Shown: one piece after another, positions 21,522-32,727 of the stretch | Position numbering within the stretch: the first letter of the stretch is position 1 | Layout: each line of letters begins with the position of its first letter | Assembly (NCBI GenBank): GCA_905178155.1 | Contig: CAJINV010000002.1 | Span: 11,782,591-11,846,590 of the forward strand | From: Amoebophrya sp. A120 | Lineage: Eukaryota; Sar; Dinophyceae; Syndiniales; Amoebophryaceae | Reading direction: 5' to 3' | Length of the DNA: 64,000 bases | Notes under the pieces: model-generated | What the model saw: the letters and a program-made list of their open reading frames with translations, nothing else | Database searches by the model: none | What the model was told of the DNA's origin: nothing | Made by a program: the position numbers and the translations under genes

Positions 21522-24500
21522 ATGGGGGGCGCGGAGACTCCGCGCTCCATTACGCTTAAACCATGGAGCCAGAGTTTTTCCGCGGCGTTTGACGCCAGGC
21601 TTGGAAGACGGGGACTTGCACTAAGCATCCTATTAAGTCGCTTGGAAACTTTTCTGCATTTTTTTCACACGTCGAGTGCGATGCAACCTTTTGCTTGGGA
21701 TACTGAAGGGCAGACGGTGGAACAGCAGGAACACTACCGTTCGCAGCGGGAGCGGCACGAGCATCTTTCTGCGGCGGAACAGGCCGAGCTCGCGTGGTGG
21801 ACGAACCAGGCGCGGTCCGAGGGAGTGGTTTACCTTCCGCGGTCAGCGGTGAACCCAGACCTGTTTTACTGCCCGGAGCGGGGCTTCGAGGTCGCACAGC
21901 CGCTGGCGTGCACACTTTGCCGCAGTTTTAAGACCGACGACCCCATTCTGCTAGATGAGTCCGTGACGGCGATCCGGAAACACCTCGGCAAGAAGGAACA
22001 CAAGGAGCAGGTCGCCTTCCAGACGATGAAGCGATCGACAGGAGCAACGTCAAGCACGTCAACCGCGATCGTGTCCGTGGTCGGGCCGACTTTCGGAAAG
22101 TTGTGCAGGCCAAACGGGTCGTGGAAGAGGGGGGCGCACGGTCGCGATTTTGGACCCGCAGCGCGGGAGAAGTACCCGTTCATCGAGCTGAACCCATACA
22201 CCGAAATCACGGACCAGAGGGCCACAACGCGAAAGTATTTCCAATGCCCGGAAGTAGCGGTCTTGTGCTATCCGCGAAGGACCAAGGGCGCTGCGGCTTC
22301 GGCACAAAGTGAAATCAGTGCGGGCTCCAGTTGCGTGCGGCAGAGAAAAACACTAGCGGAAACAGAGAACGAGGAATCTGACGCGATTCATGAACTGCGG
22401 AGCGAAGAACCTGAAGCGGAGCTGGACGACGAGCAGGTTAAAGAAATAGTGTGTCGCCCCGCAGTGCCAGAACGGAATTCCGAAGGCACGAGGTTCTTCC
22501 CGCCGGCGTTTCGCAGGTATTTTTTGAACTTTCTGCTCATCCTCGAAATCGTGGCTGCCATTTTTTTCCACTTTATGTATAGCATGTAGTTTCTATGGGG
22601 TCGGTCCTCGTCCTCTGCTAGCATCGCAGTGGTATTTTTTCACTGTAACTTCGCAACTTCCGCTCTTCAAGCTCTCACATTCCCAGCTGGGTGGGCATAC
22701 CCATACCAGCATTTGCTGCAAGTAGCGCAAGCGCGGTCGTCGATGCGGCTAGATCGCTTTCTTTGTGTTTTTGTTGTGCAATTGCAACAAGAGTGCCCGG
22801 CAGATAAAGTGAAAGATGTTATATGGGAAATAATTGGTCCTCCTAGGTATCTTTCGCGCGTGGAGCTGCTCGACACGATCAAGAACTCGCCGGACCTGTT
22901 CCAGGACTCCAGTGACCCGGACACGATACACGAGTGGGTCGCCTTCGACGAGGAGTGCCGTCCGTACTGCAAGCTGTTATTACAGTGAAAAGTGCCCCCC
23001 ACCCCCAAAGTTGCAAAAATTTGTGATGCGAAGTTTCCAAATGAAAACTTTTTGTCATGCATGAAAGGAGTATGAATCTTTCTGATGCAGATTCTAGTCG
23101 TGTTTCGCATCGCTTTCATGACAAGCACCGCTCTTGCTGGGATCTTTTGCAATACAAATTTTTGCTATTCACGATCGGAAATCTGTGATGCTGATACATG
23201 CAAGAGGGCGAATGTTTCATTTGGAAAGGTTTGCAATACAAATGCTTTCAAGTTCGGGGGTGGGAGCATTTTTCATTGTAATAGCTGTGCTTCCAGTTTC
23301 ACGTGGCGCGCAAGGAGAAGACCGGCGAGGACCAGGACTACGCCGACGTGGCCCACTTTCCCTTGTTTGCGCCCGGCAGCTACGGGACCTCCGAGGATTA
23401 TCTTGCGATCCCCACGGACGACGAGGAGGATTCGGAGGCGTCGTCGTCCGGGTCGGAAACCGACGGCAGCAGCTCGGACGACGGCAGCAGCAGTTCGGAC
23501 CAGGAAGACGACGAGGAGTCGGAATCCGACCACGAAGTAGACCGTGGCGATGTACTGTTAAAGAAAGTAAAAACAAAAGCACAAGAAGTAGCACGAAAGA
23601 CGAGGGCGGGGGCGCGCAGGAGAAGCCCCACCTCATCGCTCGCTGCGCACTCGCGAAGCAATTTTCACAGTGCGGACAGGGGGGGAAAGCACGGTAGTGG
23701 GGCACCGACTGGGAGAGCGCGGCGCCGCTACGCCGAGAAGAAGTCCACCCGGCTCGAGCAGAGGCACTTTGCGCAGCCGAAGTACACGGAGCCGCGGATC
23801 TTCGTGCGCGGGGAGGTGGTCGAGGACGAGGTAACTTGCAAGAAGAAAGAAAAGCGGATGTCGCTAATCCAGAAACACATGAACTCCGAAGAGCACCGCA
23901 GGCGGGTCGTGGAGCTGAGCCAGCAAAAGCAGTGGAGCCTGGCCGGGAGCAACATCATGAGCTCGACGATGAACGAAGGCGCCCCCTGGCTCGTCCAAAG
24001 ACCCTGCTACGGCGCAAAGCTCGGGGTCAACAAGTATGTGCGGACCTGGTGCCTGTTGTGCAAAACACTTGCCCCAGAGGGAACGCACGGGGGCGCGCCC
24101 GATCCCGCGCGGTGCGAGGCAGCGCTGGACACCGCAACGCACATCGTTGCGCAGCAAGTAGGTAGCGCTGGCAGTTCCGGTCATGCAACCACGACGAAGG
24201 GGGCACTGATGCTGCAGAATGCGCAGAACCGAAACCAGAGGAAGGCACTGAAAGAGACTGCGAACAATGCACGACACGTGGAGCAGCTACAGGCGTACAA
24301 CACCAGCGAGGAGTACCAGCAAAACGTGCAGTCTGCCCGGACGCTCGTCGTTTTCTCGCTCCTTAAAATGGGCATTGTGTCGGTGGACTCCCTGGGACTG
24401 CAGCAGGGCGGCACGAAGGAAGAAATGGCGCGGCTGATCAGGGAGTGTGAGGAGAGTCTGGAAGAGGACGCGGCGGCCTACTTTGATCGGTGGTGGCAGA

Positions 24501-25229
24501 AGAAGTATTGCCAAATGATTGGCACGCACATCAAGGACGCCGCTGTGGAGGTATAATTCGCACTAAAATGCACCTGCAGTCTTTTTACAGTTTCTATGTG
24601 TGTTCTTGCGGTTGCGTCAGCGTTTTGTGAAAGCGTCAGAAATAACCGGTGACAGTAAGGCGGCACACTTGTAATAGCGGACTGGTACCGTTAAAGAACC
24701 CCTGGTACAGCTGTGAATTTCAGCTGATGTTGCGCCGTGACCAACGCAAGAGTTCGAAGAAGCGCATATACATAAAGGAGTAGTTGTAGTTGTGTTTTTC
24801 GTTTTGCTGTTCGTGTCATCGGAATAGGACGACTATATGTCGTGTGTCTTGCTTTGTAGTGATTGACATCTATAACTCCCTAAGGTACGGTACCAGCCGG
24901 AGATTGACTACTTTGCCGCAAAGCGGAAACAAGGCCAAGAGGAGCGGAAAAAGGCAAGACAGCTCGCGCAGCAGGAGCGCCACCACGGTAAGGGGCCGGG
25001 TTCTGGGCCTGCTCACACGAGGGGCGGAAGCAAGGGGAGCAACTTCATCACTTCCGGCTGGAAGCCCCCGAGCCAGTACGGTAAGGGTTGGGACAGCCGC
25101 GTCATGGTTAGTAAAGGCAGCGACCCGGCAGCGACGAATGTGGCAGGTCTTTCGCTGGGTACTAGGGATGCTGCTGCGAGGACGAAGCGGAGCGCAGGTT
25201 TCCAAGTTCCCAGGATCTCTGAGAAGTGA
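21522..25229 (+). CDS. Multi-zinc-finger protein with U1/matrin-like fingers
   Basis: Four exons (21522-22516, 22847-22977, 23289-24550, 24885-25229) total about 910 residues; all phases agree. ATG 21522 is the first in frame; ATG 21681 (MQPFAWD) is an alternative start. The visible finger-like motifs are spaced as follows. The first is CTLC followed by HLGKKEH (about 21910-22000). The second is CRPYCKLC, created only after the introner at 22978 is removed. A TCKKKEKR...HMNSEEH segment of matrin/U1-like shape follows (about 23837-23895). The last is CLLC near 24050. Between them is an acidic Ser/Asp stretch (23420-23540). The last exon is Gln/Lys/Arg-rich with a Gly-rich tail. U1/matrin fingers typically bind RNA or dsRNA in splicing complexes, so an RNA-linked nuclear role is the best inference, not proven. 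Introns 1 and 3 are GT-AG; intron 2 is an introner. Confidence 0.6.
22978..23283 (+). mobile_element. Introner, family 2 (306 bp), in the zinc-finger gene
   Basis: The left end TATTACAGTGAAAAGTG and the reverse complement of the right end TATTACAATGAAAAATG match over about 30 bp, including a CCCACCCCC block. GCTGT is duplicated (22973-22977 and 23284-23288). Excision joins CKL to CFQFHVARK and completes a CxxC pair. No GT-AG boundary is possible. The interior repeats TTGTGATGC, TCATGCA and TTGCAATACAAAT words. Confidence 0.85.
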
Positions 25230-26582
25230 GCTTGATCACGACAGCACAGACGCGAGTGCGATAGATGCCAGTAAGAGCTCGTTCGTAGCCGCGGGGATGT
25301 TAGAGCAAAACGAAAACAAGAACAACACCCGTGACGCGCCGGCTACAAAAATGCTCTGTGTGACTTGTTCGCGCTTTTCAGCACTCTTGTGTAGATCAGG
25401 CTGTCATGCTGAAGTGTTTTTTTTTCTATATCTCGAACAGTTCAACTAGTGGCAGTAATTATACATCTGCAGCTCTCTGTTTTTCAGAAAATTACCAACC
25501 GCGGCGACAACGACACTAAGTAAGAGTATCGAAGAGGATAATTTGAGATGGGGACTACTTTACTTTGAATAGAGCAGCATTGTCATAATAAAATAGTCAG
25601 TGTCTATTCGTCAGACAATTCTTGAAATTGTTCACTTGAGCGCTCGATATATCAATGCGTTGTTTCTTCTTGATGCACAGACAGAGAAAAGCAAGCAGCT
25701 TAGCAAAAATGAGAGCGCCATCTAAACTCGGCCATTGTCTCAAATGCCTGCCATGCGGAGCGCTTGTGCAGGCTGTAGCGTTGCGGTCAGCTGCTAAGTT
25801 CATTAGAGATATTTTCTTTGATATACGAGTTACTCGAGCCTTTTTTGTCGGCATCAGAAACATGTGGTTTTCTAATTCTCAGGGTTTTGCTTATGGTTCG
25901 TGAATCTTTACCTTTTGGTTTGAGTCTTCTCGTTCTTTATATGCTTTGAAGTGCGCTTGTGCCGTCCTCTCCTTCATTGATCTTTTCATGGGAGTTTTGG
26001 AAATATTCAGTTCTGTCTTGCTTTTTCGTTTTTGCTGCAGCCGTAATAAAAAGTAGTGAAGGTGTTCGCTTTATTTCCTCCTGGAAGCTCGTTTTATGCG
26101 AGAGGATCTGTGTTCCTCTGCGTCAAATTAGTCCGTTCCTGGTTAGTCATTTACTTAGATGCTTCCGTTCCGTATGTGCCCTCACGACCACGGTTTGACT
26201 AGCCGTTTGATGCTCTGCAAAAAACAGGTAGAAACTTTTGCAAATTTTACCTCTTTGGCGGAGGTGGCAAAGCGAGGCTGCTTGCTTTCCGTGAGACGAC
26301 AAAGCTGTGCAACCTAGCGGCGTGACGATAATCAATCGGTGCAGGCACGAAGTCGGACACGTTTTCGTTTCGTTTTTGTTTTCAGGCCAAGTGGTGTCGG
26401 TTGCAGTTGTGAGGAAATTTGCAGAGTTTTGAAAATACGACTTCCCTAACCTCGAAGCGACAGCGAGCACACATGTTTTCTTTCTGTGTATGAAGCGCAA
26501 AGATCAAGAACGCGGATACTGATCAAGATATCGGTTCTATCATCTCAAGATAAGACGTGCCTTTTTCTAGGGCTTAAGTAAA
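25230..26582. other. Intergenic spacer before the LTR element
   Basis: AT-richer DNA with no supported gene; short frames only. It ends with TAAA (26579-26582), the left copy of the retrotransposon target duplication. Confidence 0.4.
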
Positions 26583-26847
26583 TGAAAGTTTTTACGATAC
26601 ACGAGTGACCCCCGAGTGTATTGAGAACCACATCGCATATCGTTATTGAATGGAAAGTGTTTGTTCGAAGCATCTCGCTGGCAATCTCGATGCAAAGGGC
26701 TGAAACTGAACCGGATCTGTTGCACGCAATGTTTAACTGAGCTGCGGCTCAAGTCGCCAAAACAAATACACGCCTAGCAATTCTTTTTTTTGTTGAAACA
26801 AATCCGCGTGTTCGCCGCTGACAAGATCACTGCGCGTAGATCTTTCA
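26583..26847 (+). repeat. 5' LTR
   Basis: 265 bp, TGAAAG to CTTTCA. It differs from the 3' LTR at three sites (CTCAAG/CGCAAG, CTAGCA/CTGGCA, TCACTG/TCATTG). Confidence 0.9.
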
Positions 26848-26848
26848 G

Positions 26849-26867
26849 TGGTAGCGGACAGCAGAGG
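26849..26867 (+). promoter_or_regulatory. Primer-binding-like site after the 5' LTR
   Basis: TGGTAGC starts one base after the LTR. This matches the complement of a tRNA CCA end as in initiator-Met sites; beyond 7 bases the match is uncertain. Confidence 0.45.
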
Positions 26868-27112
26868 TTACTATTCTCTGTATGGGGATCCAAGGGGATT
26901 AAAATCTAAACTAAGTAATGTATAAATAAAAGTAAAAAACTAAAGATCAAAATTTCGCAGTCAACTATAATAAAAATAACAACCACTAACCTAGCCAATA
27001 ACTCTCACCAAACAAACGCAAATCACAGCGGAAACTAATATGGAAAGAGCTTTTGACTTTGTACTTGCCTCAAGTATATCTAGAAAGCCTTTTTGTACAA
27101 AGCGACAACAAA

Positions 27113-28879
27113 ATGAGCGACCTCAGTGGTGAATCTAGTTCTAGCATTATTGTGCCCTACACGCAGGAAGAGCGTGAATCTTACATCGACAAAATTGAAG
27201 AGCAGGCTTCTACTATCGACACTTTGAAGAAAGAAAAAGTCGAACTAGAGAAGAAAGTAAAGGCACTGGAAGCCACCTTAGACACTCGCGAAGAAGACGC
27301 AAGCCTTTTACTCTGCCGAGTTGCGCGCCTGGCTAAGGACCTCGCGCTGCAGGGTTTTCAGAAGCAAAACTGGAAGACTCTGCTGCAGGAAGTCACTAGC
27401 TTCGCGAAGTTAACTTTTTCTGCCACCGCCATTATCAATAGAAGCATCTGGTGGCTCCAGTCTTATCAGTAAAAGTGGCAACTTTTTGTGAAAAAGAAGA
27501 AGCTACCCTAGTGAATACTTTGCGGCTAAAAGTTATTGACTTAGAAGACGAAAGAGAACAGCTACGCAAGAGAAACTTATTTTTAGAAAAAAGAACTCAC
27601 GAACAAGAAACAGAGCGCAGAACCGAGAAGAAAGAGCTAGTAAAGCATTTAGGAGTTTCTTGGTTTGAAGGTCTGGAGTTGTGTCGAGTAATTTGTAGCA
27701 AGCTGCAGCCTAACTTTGGGACACTAGCTGAAGAAGTGCGCGAGTTTAGGAACAAACTATTCGAAAAGGTGCGAGTCATTATCAATTTCTAAAAAACAAA
27801 AAAACTAACGTCCTGTTGGCGTTGCGGCGGAGCAGATCACATCTTCCAACACTGTCCGCTCAGCGACCAACAGCGTGAAGGAGAACAAGTCGCGTCTTCA
27901 TCTCGACTACTAGAAGTGGAGCAGAAATTGCAAGAGACCAAGGAGCAGAGCGAAGATCTCAAGGCTGGACTGCAACAATTGCGCGACGAGAGTCAACAGC
28001 TAAAAACCATTGCCAGGCTGCACGAAGAAAAATTGCGAGTAATAAAACCGCAGGTAGCAGCTATTTGGGCAGCACACAGCACGGCGTTGCACATTTTTGA
28101 CGAGATTACTAACTGGAATCCAGAGCCGTCTGGTGAAGAATTATTTTCGGGATTGCAAGGACCTGAAGCTTCCTGATATCTACCGCGAGAACTAATGTCA
28201 AATCTTTTCCACTTCGACATCAGCAGCGCCTTTCTGCAACAACCTACTCCAGAAACAAAAAGGATTTACATGGAGGTAGTGCAGAAATTACGAGAAGCCA
28301 ACGACCATAGTCAGCGTCTTATTTTTGTACCAACACAGAGCAACTGTGCAGATTTGGCTTCTACACATTGGCACCGCATATGCAAAGGGCTTTTGGAAAA
28401 CAGTAATGGGGAGGAACAGCAAGAACCAGAAGCAGAGCCGCAGTCTACCAAAGGAGGAGGACAACAGCAGTGACTCTGGCGCTTCTTTGCTTTTTGTAGA
28501 CGACCTGCCGGAGAATTATCATCGTCTCAGTGAGTTTGAAAAACAGCAGGCGCAGGAGAAAAAGAAGTTGAACGAAGCAAGACAAAATCCGCACTATCAA
28601 CTAGAAGAAGTCCTCTATCGCAAGCAGCAGCTGAATAGGAAGAAGAGGAGGCAACTCAACGCAAAAAGAGGTCGCCAAGGTAAGAGGAGAAACAAACCTA
28701 GAAAAACAAAAGAGCAGAGGCTACAACGAAAAAGGGAGCAGGCAGAGCACGATTTGAGAAAGGAAGTGCTAGAAGAAAACGGCTGGGAGGTGAACGAGGA
28801 AAGTCTTCATCTAGTCTATCAAGCCGAACTGCAGCTGTCAAAAGGCGTGGACAGCAGTAGAGAGAACAAGTGGCAGTAA
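27113..28879 (+). pseudogene. Retroelement leader region: coiled coil, CCHC knuckle, fused RT/RNase H remnants (copy 1)
   Basis: From ATG 27113 (MSDLSGE) a coiled-coil frame runs to 27472. A second frame continues it (to a TAA at 27790). After that stop the same frame encodes a CCHC knuckle (CWRCGGADHIFQHC, from 27814) and more coiled coil to a TGA at 28174. Beyond it comes a segment resembling copia RT motif A (HFDISSAFLQQ, about 28208) directly followed by an RNase H-tail-like segment (LIFVPTQSNCADLAS, about 28320). The middle of pol therefore seems deleted. A Lys/Arg/Gln-rich frame (about 28464-28879) closes the region. It reads as remains of a second gag-pol carried between the LTR and the main gag. 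Confidence 0.5.
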
Positions 28880-28881
28880 AA

Positions 28882-31362
28882 ATGATTCCCACTCCAGTTC
28901 CTTCTGGGACGGAGACAGGCCAGACCTCTCCGGTGATAGATGATAACCAACCAGGGAGCAGGCTGGGCCGATCCATGGCGGACAACATGTTTGGCGGTTT
29001 GTCCGGCAGGATTGAGAGGGAGCTGGAAGCGCAAGCAGAAATTGCACCTGTGCCCGAAGAAAACGCGCTTGATGAGGATGATCTGGAACATTGCCGCGCG
29101 CTGCGTGATCGTCTGCATGCTCTAGAGAAACAACAAGCGACGCAGCGTGAAGCAGATGAGCAGAGCCAGGAAGTGGAACAGGACAGAGCGGCATCCTCGT
29201 CTTCGAAGAAAACTGTGCGTCGTGAGGGAGAGAGCAAGCGCTCGCGGCCGCTGACGGGTGGTAATCCGGTTGTAGAAGAGATTGTGATCGACTCGGATGA
29301 GGAGATGCCGCCGGTTTTGTTCGGGGATCTAGACGGATGGCAGAAAGACGAAAAGACTCAAGACCTGGCGCGGTCACTGTTGCAGAACCAACGGGACATT
29401 GTGATGGCAGGTGCAGAGATGCAGGCGGAGATCGATGACCTGGACACCGCAATGAAGGAGACCCGAGAGAAAATATTGGGCAACGAGGACGCAGTAAAAA
29501 AATTAGCCGCGGATAGCAATGCCACGGAAAAACAAGTGATGAAGATGTTTCAGGACGGAGACAGCAACATCTCCCAAGTCTTTGACAAAATTATGAGGCA
29601 GATGCTCATCGATGAACAGACCAACCTGCTGCGCGCAAAGCGAATAGAAGAAGAGGTGCTACGGCGCGAACAACTACGGGACGAGGAGAGCCGTAAAACA
29701 AACCAGAAGGCGGACAAGCTTGAGAAGGACATGGAGAAATCCAAGGAGACGCAGCTACAGACTCTGGACTTGGTCAAGAAAGTGTCGGACTCCAGAGCTG
29801 CCACTACTTCTGGTGCCACTTCGCGCGGTGGTCAGCAGCAGGAGCAGGAAAAACAAATTTACGATGTCGATGAGAAGACAGTTGATCCTGCAAGCAATTT
29901 GAAGCCTCCAACAACTAACGAAACGAGCAATCAACAACAAACAACTACCCAACAAAACCCGTATTGGGATTTAGTAGATGCGCTCGCGCGAAACGGTATG
30001 AGACCGGAGGAGGCGCGCAATTTTGCAAGGCAACAACAGCAGAACACGAGCAAAAATCAGGCAACTAGCAGCGATAGGGTGCCACCACCACCAGCACCCA
30101 GCTACACAGGTGGTGTTTACAACCCAAGCCAACAGTACAACAACAACCAAAGCTACAGCAATTTCGTGCAAGGCAAGGCCAACATGAGGCACGGTGGTCA
30201 ATACAACCCGCAGCGGCGCAACAGCTATGGTCCTAGTCGCACGGGCTCAGGAGCAGCGTCGCCTGTTTTGGAATATGCGGATGGGAGAACGGAGCGCGTT
30301 CCTTTGATTGCAAAAGCAGGACAGGTGCGTGTGGACGAGGTGCCGCACTCGCCGGAGGTGCGACAGCAGTTACAAGAAGCGGATGCGGGTTTGACCATGA
30401 CGGACCACGGGCTGGTTGGGGAGTTACCACTGTGGTCTTTCATTTTAGAATCGGAGCAGAAGCTGCTGGGGGATTATGTGGATCCAAAGAAGTTTGGTTC
30501 GATCCACGTCGACAAGTTGGAGTCAAAATTTACGGAGACGCCCTTTGCGCAGTGCCTCAAGCTGGCCAACCCGCTCAAAGAGTGGCACTTTCGCATCAGC
30601 ACGCTAGTAGCGGGGGCCCTGCAAAAGGGAAAAGTAGTTGCGGAGGTGCTGGAGTACTCGCTGGTGGCCACGATTATTTTCTTTGGACACGATGAAACGA
30701 AGAGACGAGAAATCTACGAGGCGGGCATCGTGGTGCGAAATGTCCTCCCCACGCACACACTGAGAGCTTATTTTAAAGCTCTCTTTGTTGTTTTCCCGGG
30801 AATGGGCACGGACATGACCCAGCTCATCCGCGAGTGGAGTATTGAGAAGGGTGACTGGCTGCGTACTCCGGGGAAAGAGGGGTGCTCGTTGCTCAAAGAA
30901 CTGGACCGGTTTAGAAGCGCAGCAGAGAGAGTTGATTTCTCGATGAAGCCGGTCTCAATCAAAAGTCGCATTCTGTTCTTATACGAACTGTGCCGCCGCG
31001 TACTCATCCCCAGGGAGTGTCAGAGCTTTATAATGCAATATAGTGGCACTCCGTTGATAACTTTTGAGCAGATCCACGACTGGGCGAAGCGTCACTCGAT
31101 GATGGCGGGGGTCAATGCCATCACCAGCCTGGACAGCAAGCAGAAGGCCCTGCCCAGTGGAGTTTACATGTTCGGTCAGATCCTGGAGCAGGAGGAGCAG
31201 TGTCCCGAAGTGGATGTAGTTCGCCCGCCGTATCCGAAATTTGGCCAGAAGACGACGACGACAGGAGCGTATCGGCTGAAGGAGGAGGATGCGAACTGCC
31301 ACAACTGCGGTGAAGAAAGATGGACACTTTGCTCGCAACTGCAAGAAGGGACCGATGTGTAA
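28882..31362 (+). CDS. gag: Retrotransposon gag-like polyprotein (copy 1)
   Basis: ATG 28882 opens an 826-residue frame. The N-terminal half is Glu/Gln-rich coiled coil, then a Gln/Asn/Tyr-rich linker (about 29900-30240). A helical capsid-like domain follows (about 30430-31120), of the kind found in copia gags with LKEWHFRI and ELCRRVLIPREC segments. The frame ends just inside the first zinc knuckle: it reads CHNCGEE and then runs out of frame. The rest of the knuckle lies in the next frame at 31289-31789. The same sequence is present as the second copy at 35368-37848. Confidence 0.75.
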   Translation: MIPTPVPSGTETGQTSPVIDDNQPGSRLGRSMADNMFGGLSGRIERELEAQAEIAPVPEENALDEDDLEHCRALRDRLHALEKQQATQREADEQSQEVEQDRAASSSSKKTVRREGESKRSRPLTGGNPVVEEIVIDSDEEMPPVLFGDLDGWQKDEKTQDLARSLLQNQRDIVMAGAEMQAEIDDLDTAMKETREKILGNEDAVKKLAADSNATEKQVMKMFQDGDSNISQVFDKIMRQMLIDEQTNLLRAKRIEEEVLRREQLRDEESRKTNQKADKLEKDMEKSKETQLQTLDLVKKVSDSRAATTSGATSRGGQQQEQEKQIYDVDEKTVDPASNLKPPTTNETSNQQQTTTQQNPYWDLVDALARNGMRPEEARNFARQQQQNTSKNQATSSDRVPPPPAPSYTGGVYNPSQQYNNNQSYSNFVQGKANMRHGGQYNPQRRNSYGPSRTGSGAASPVLEYADGRTERVPLIAKAGQVRVDEVPHSPEVRQQLQEADAGLTMTDHGLVGELPLWSFILESEQKLLGDYVDPKKFGSIHVDKLESKFTETPFAQCLKLANPLKEWHFRISTLVAGALQKGKVVAEVLEYSLVATIIFFGHDETKRREIYEAGIVVRNVLPTHTLRAYFKALFVVFPGMGTDMTQLIREWSIEKGDWLRTPGKEGCSLLKELDRFRSAAERVDFSMKPVSIKSRILFLYELCRRVLIPRECQSFIMQYSGTPLITFEQIHDWAKRHSMMAGVNAITSLDSKQKALPSGVYMFGQILEQEEQCPEVDVVRPPYPKFGQKTTTTGAYRLKEEDANCHNCGEERWTLCSQLQEGTDV

Positions 31363-31789
31363 AACCTGCGGCGTGAAGAACCCGGGCCACAACTTTCGCA
31401 ACTGCCCCACGCTGGAAGGAAAAACCGAGGAAGAGCGCCGTGCTGTTGACCGAGTACACTTTGCCAAATTTGTCCGCAGGCACCGGAACAACGTGCACAA
31501 GCACTACAAGGGAAAGGGAAAAGCATCCGGCGTCACGAGCTTCAACCGCGGTAAAGGTGGTTACTCCGGTGGAAAGGGAGCTGGGGGCAAAGGCAGCAAA
31601 GGGTGGTCCTTGCAGGTGCGATCCATTGATCCGGAGGGCAACGCGTGGGAGGAGCACGAGTTGGAAAATGAAGACGACAGCCAGGATTTGCCCGGCTGGG
31701 AAGGAGATGACGAGGTGGACCTGACCCAGGAGCTAGATGAGGAACAGGTGAGCGCGGTTATTAACTCTGTCATGGGTCTTTTCTCTTGA
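31289..31789 (+). CDS. gag: Gag nucleocapsid part with two zinc knuckles, shifted frame (copy 1)
   Basis: Supplies GHFARNC (completing the knuckle begun in the gag frame) and a second knuckle CKTCGVKNPGHNFRNC. A Gly/Lys-rich and then acidic C-terminus follows. A +1 shift or a GAAG duplication near 31312 is needed to join it to gag. The knuckle spacing is non-standard (C-x2-C-x5/6-H-x4-C). Confidence 0.65.
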   Translation: MRTATTAVKKDGHFARNCKKGPMCKTCGVKNPGHNFRNCPTLEGKTEEERRAVDRVHFAKFVRRHRNNVHKHYKGKGKASGVTSFNRGKGGYSGGKGAGGKGSKGWSLQVRSIDPEGNAWEEHELENEDDSQDLPGWEGDDEVDLTQELDEEQVSAVINSVMGLFS

Positions 31790-31887
31790 GAGACCAGACG
31801 CGATGTCGAAAAACTCAAGCGTAAGTACAGAACCATTGGACGAAAGCGACGAGTTCGCGCACGTGGTGTTCGACGACGTGGATTGGA

Positions 31888-32727
31888 GTGCGGTGGTGGC
31901 CTCCATTTTCAAGGTGCGTAAATGTGAAGGGAGGTAGTGAAGCAACAACGCAGGCCAGCACACCCAAATCTACTTTGTCTTTCGCCATTGTACTGCTCTG
32001 GGGCCACGACTCGGGATTTAGTGGCTGGCTTTTTCTCGGGGTGAAGCGCTTGACGGAACTGGCCAGTCAATTTGGAAAATACAACATCAAAATTCCCGTT
32101 CAGAAAGTGAACTTGACCGCGGACACAGCAAACGGGAAGTGTAATTTGATTATGATGGCGCTAATGCCGATCATGAGCCACGACATGCAGCTGATCGGGG
32201 CGGAGCGGGCGACTGTAGTAGACGATGCTCTCTGGCCTGATCATGCCGCTTGTCTTGCAGGAGTGCAGTTTATCAGAAAATACCGGGCGGACTTGCTGAA
32301 CACGGAAGAAGCACTGGTGGTTAGGTGCAAAAACGGCTACGAGCAGGCATGGAATGGGGGTTATCGTTTTCCCATGCCGCTGCAGCAGTTCACCGAGAAC
32401 GCGTCGCACTTCATGCAGAAAAAACTTCAGGAGGGCCAATCTCTAGAGCTACAAGCTATGATGGTTGCTGTGAATCGAGAATTTTTTGAAAAGCAACAGC
32501 TGCACTTTATGAACGAGGCAAAAGTGCATCACTTTTGGGTGACCAGCATGGAGCTGCTGGAGCAGGAAAGTCTACCAGTTTGCCAGGTGGAGCAAGTCTG
32601 TGCAGTGGAGGACTTCGACTTTCCAAAGGTGATGGCTTTGCGGGAAGAAGCAGAGCAAGAAGCTGATAAACAATTTTGGAAAACGCTGCTGGACCCAAAG
32701 TCGAAGAAGAAGCCGACGCACGTGTAA
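31888..32727 (+). CDS. pol: Retropepsin-like domain region of pol (copy 1)
   Basis: The frame has a GHDSG motif near 32005, where retropepsins carry D-T/S-G. About 85 residues later comes LAGVQFIRKYRADL, resembling the ILGxDFLxKY segment that ends the protease fold. An acidic segment follows to a TAA at 32725-32727. After that stop the same frame stays open (CVTGPIPANKTDV...) through to the gap. A short ATG frame at 31803-31919 (MSKNSS...) overlaps its start in a third frame. The protease assignment is by motif only. Confidence 0.5.
   Translation: MRWWPPFSRCVNVKGGSEATTQASTPKSTLSFAIVLLWGHDSGFSGWLFLGVKRLTELASQFGKYNIKIPVQKVNLTADTANGKCNLIMMALMPIMSHDMQLIGAERATVVDDALWPDHAACLAGVQFIRKYRADLLNTEEALVVRCKNGYEQAWNGGYRFPMPLQQFTENASHFMQKKLQEGQSLELQAMMVAVNREFFEKQQLHFMNEAKVHHFWVTSMELLEQESLPVCQVEQVCAVEDFDFPKVMALREEAEQEADKQFWKTLLDPKSKKKPTHV

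Noticed and set aside
24790-25449. 219-codon plus-strand frame as a gene
   Set aside because: A different frame (24885-25229) continues the zinc-finger gene with coherent composition and a matching splice phase, so this one is its shadow.
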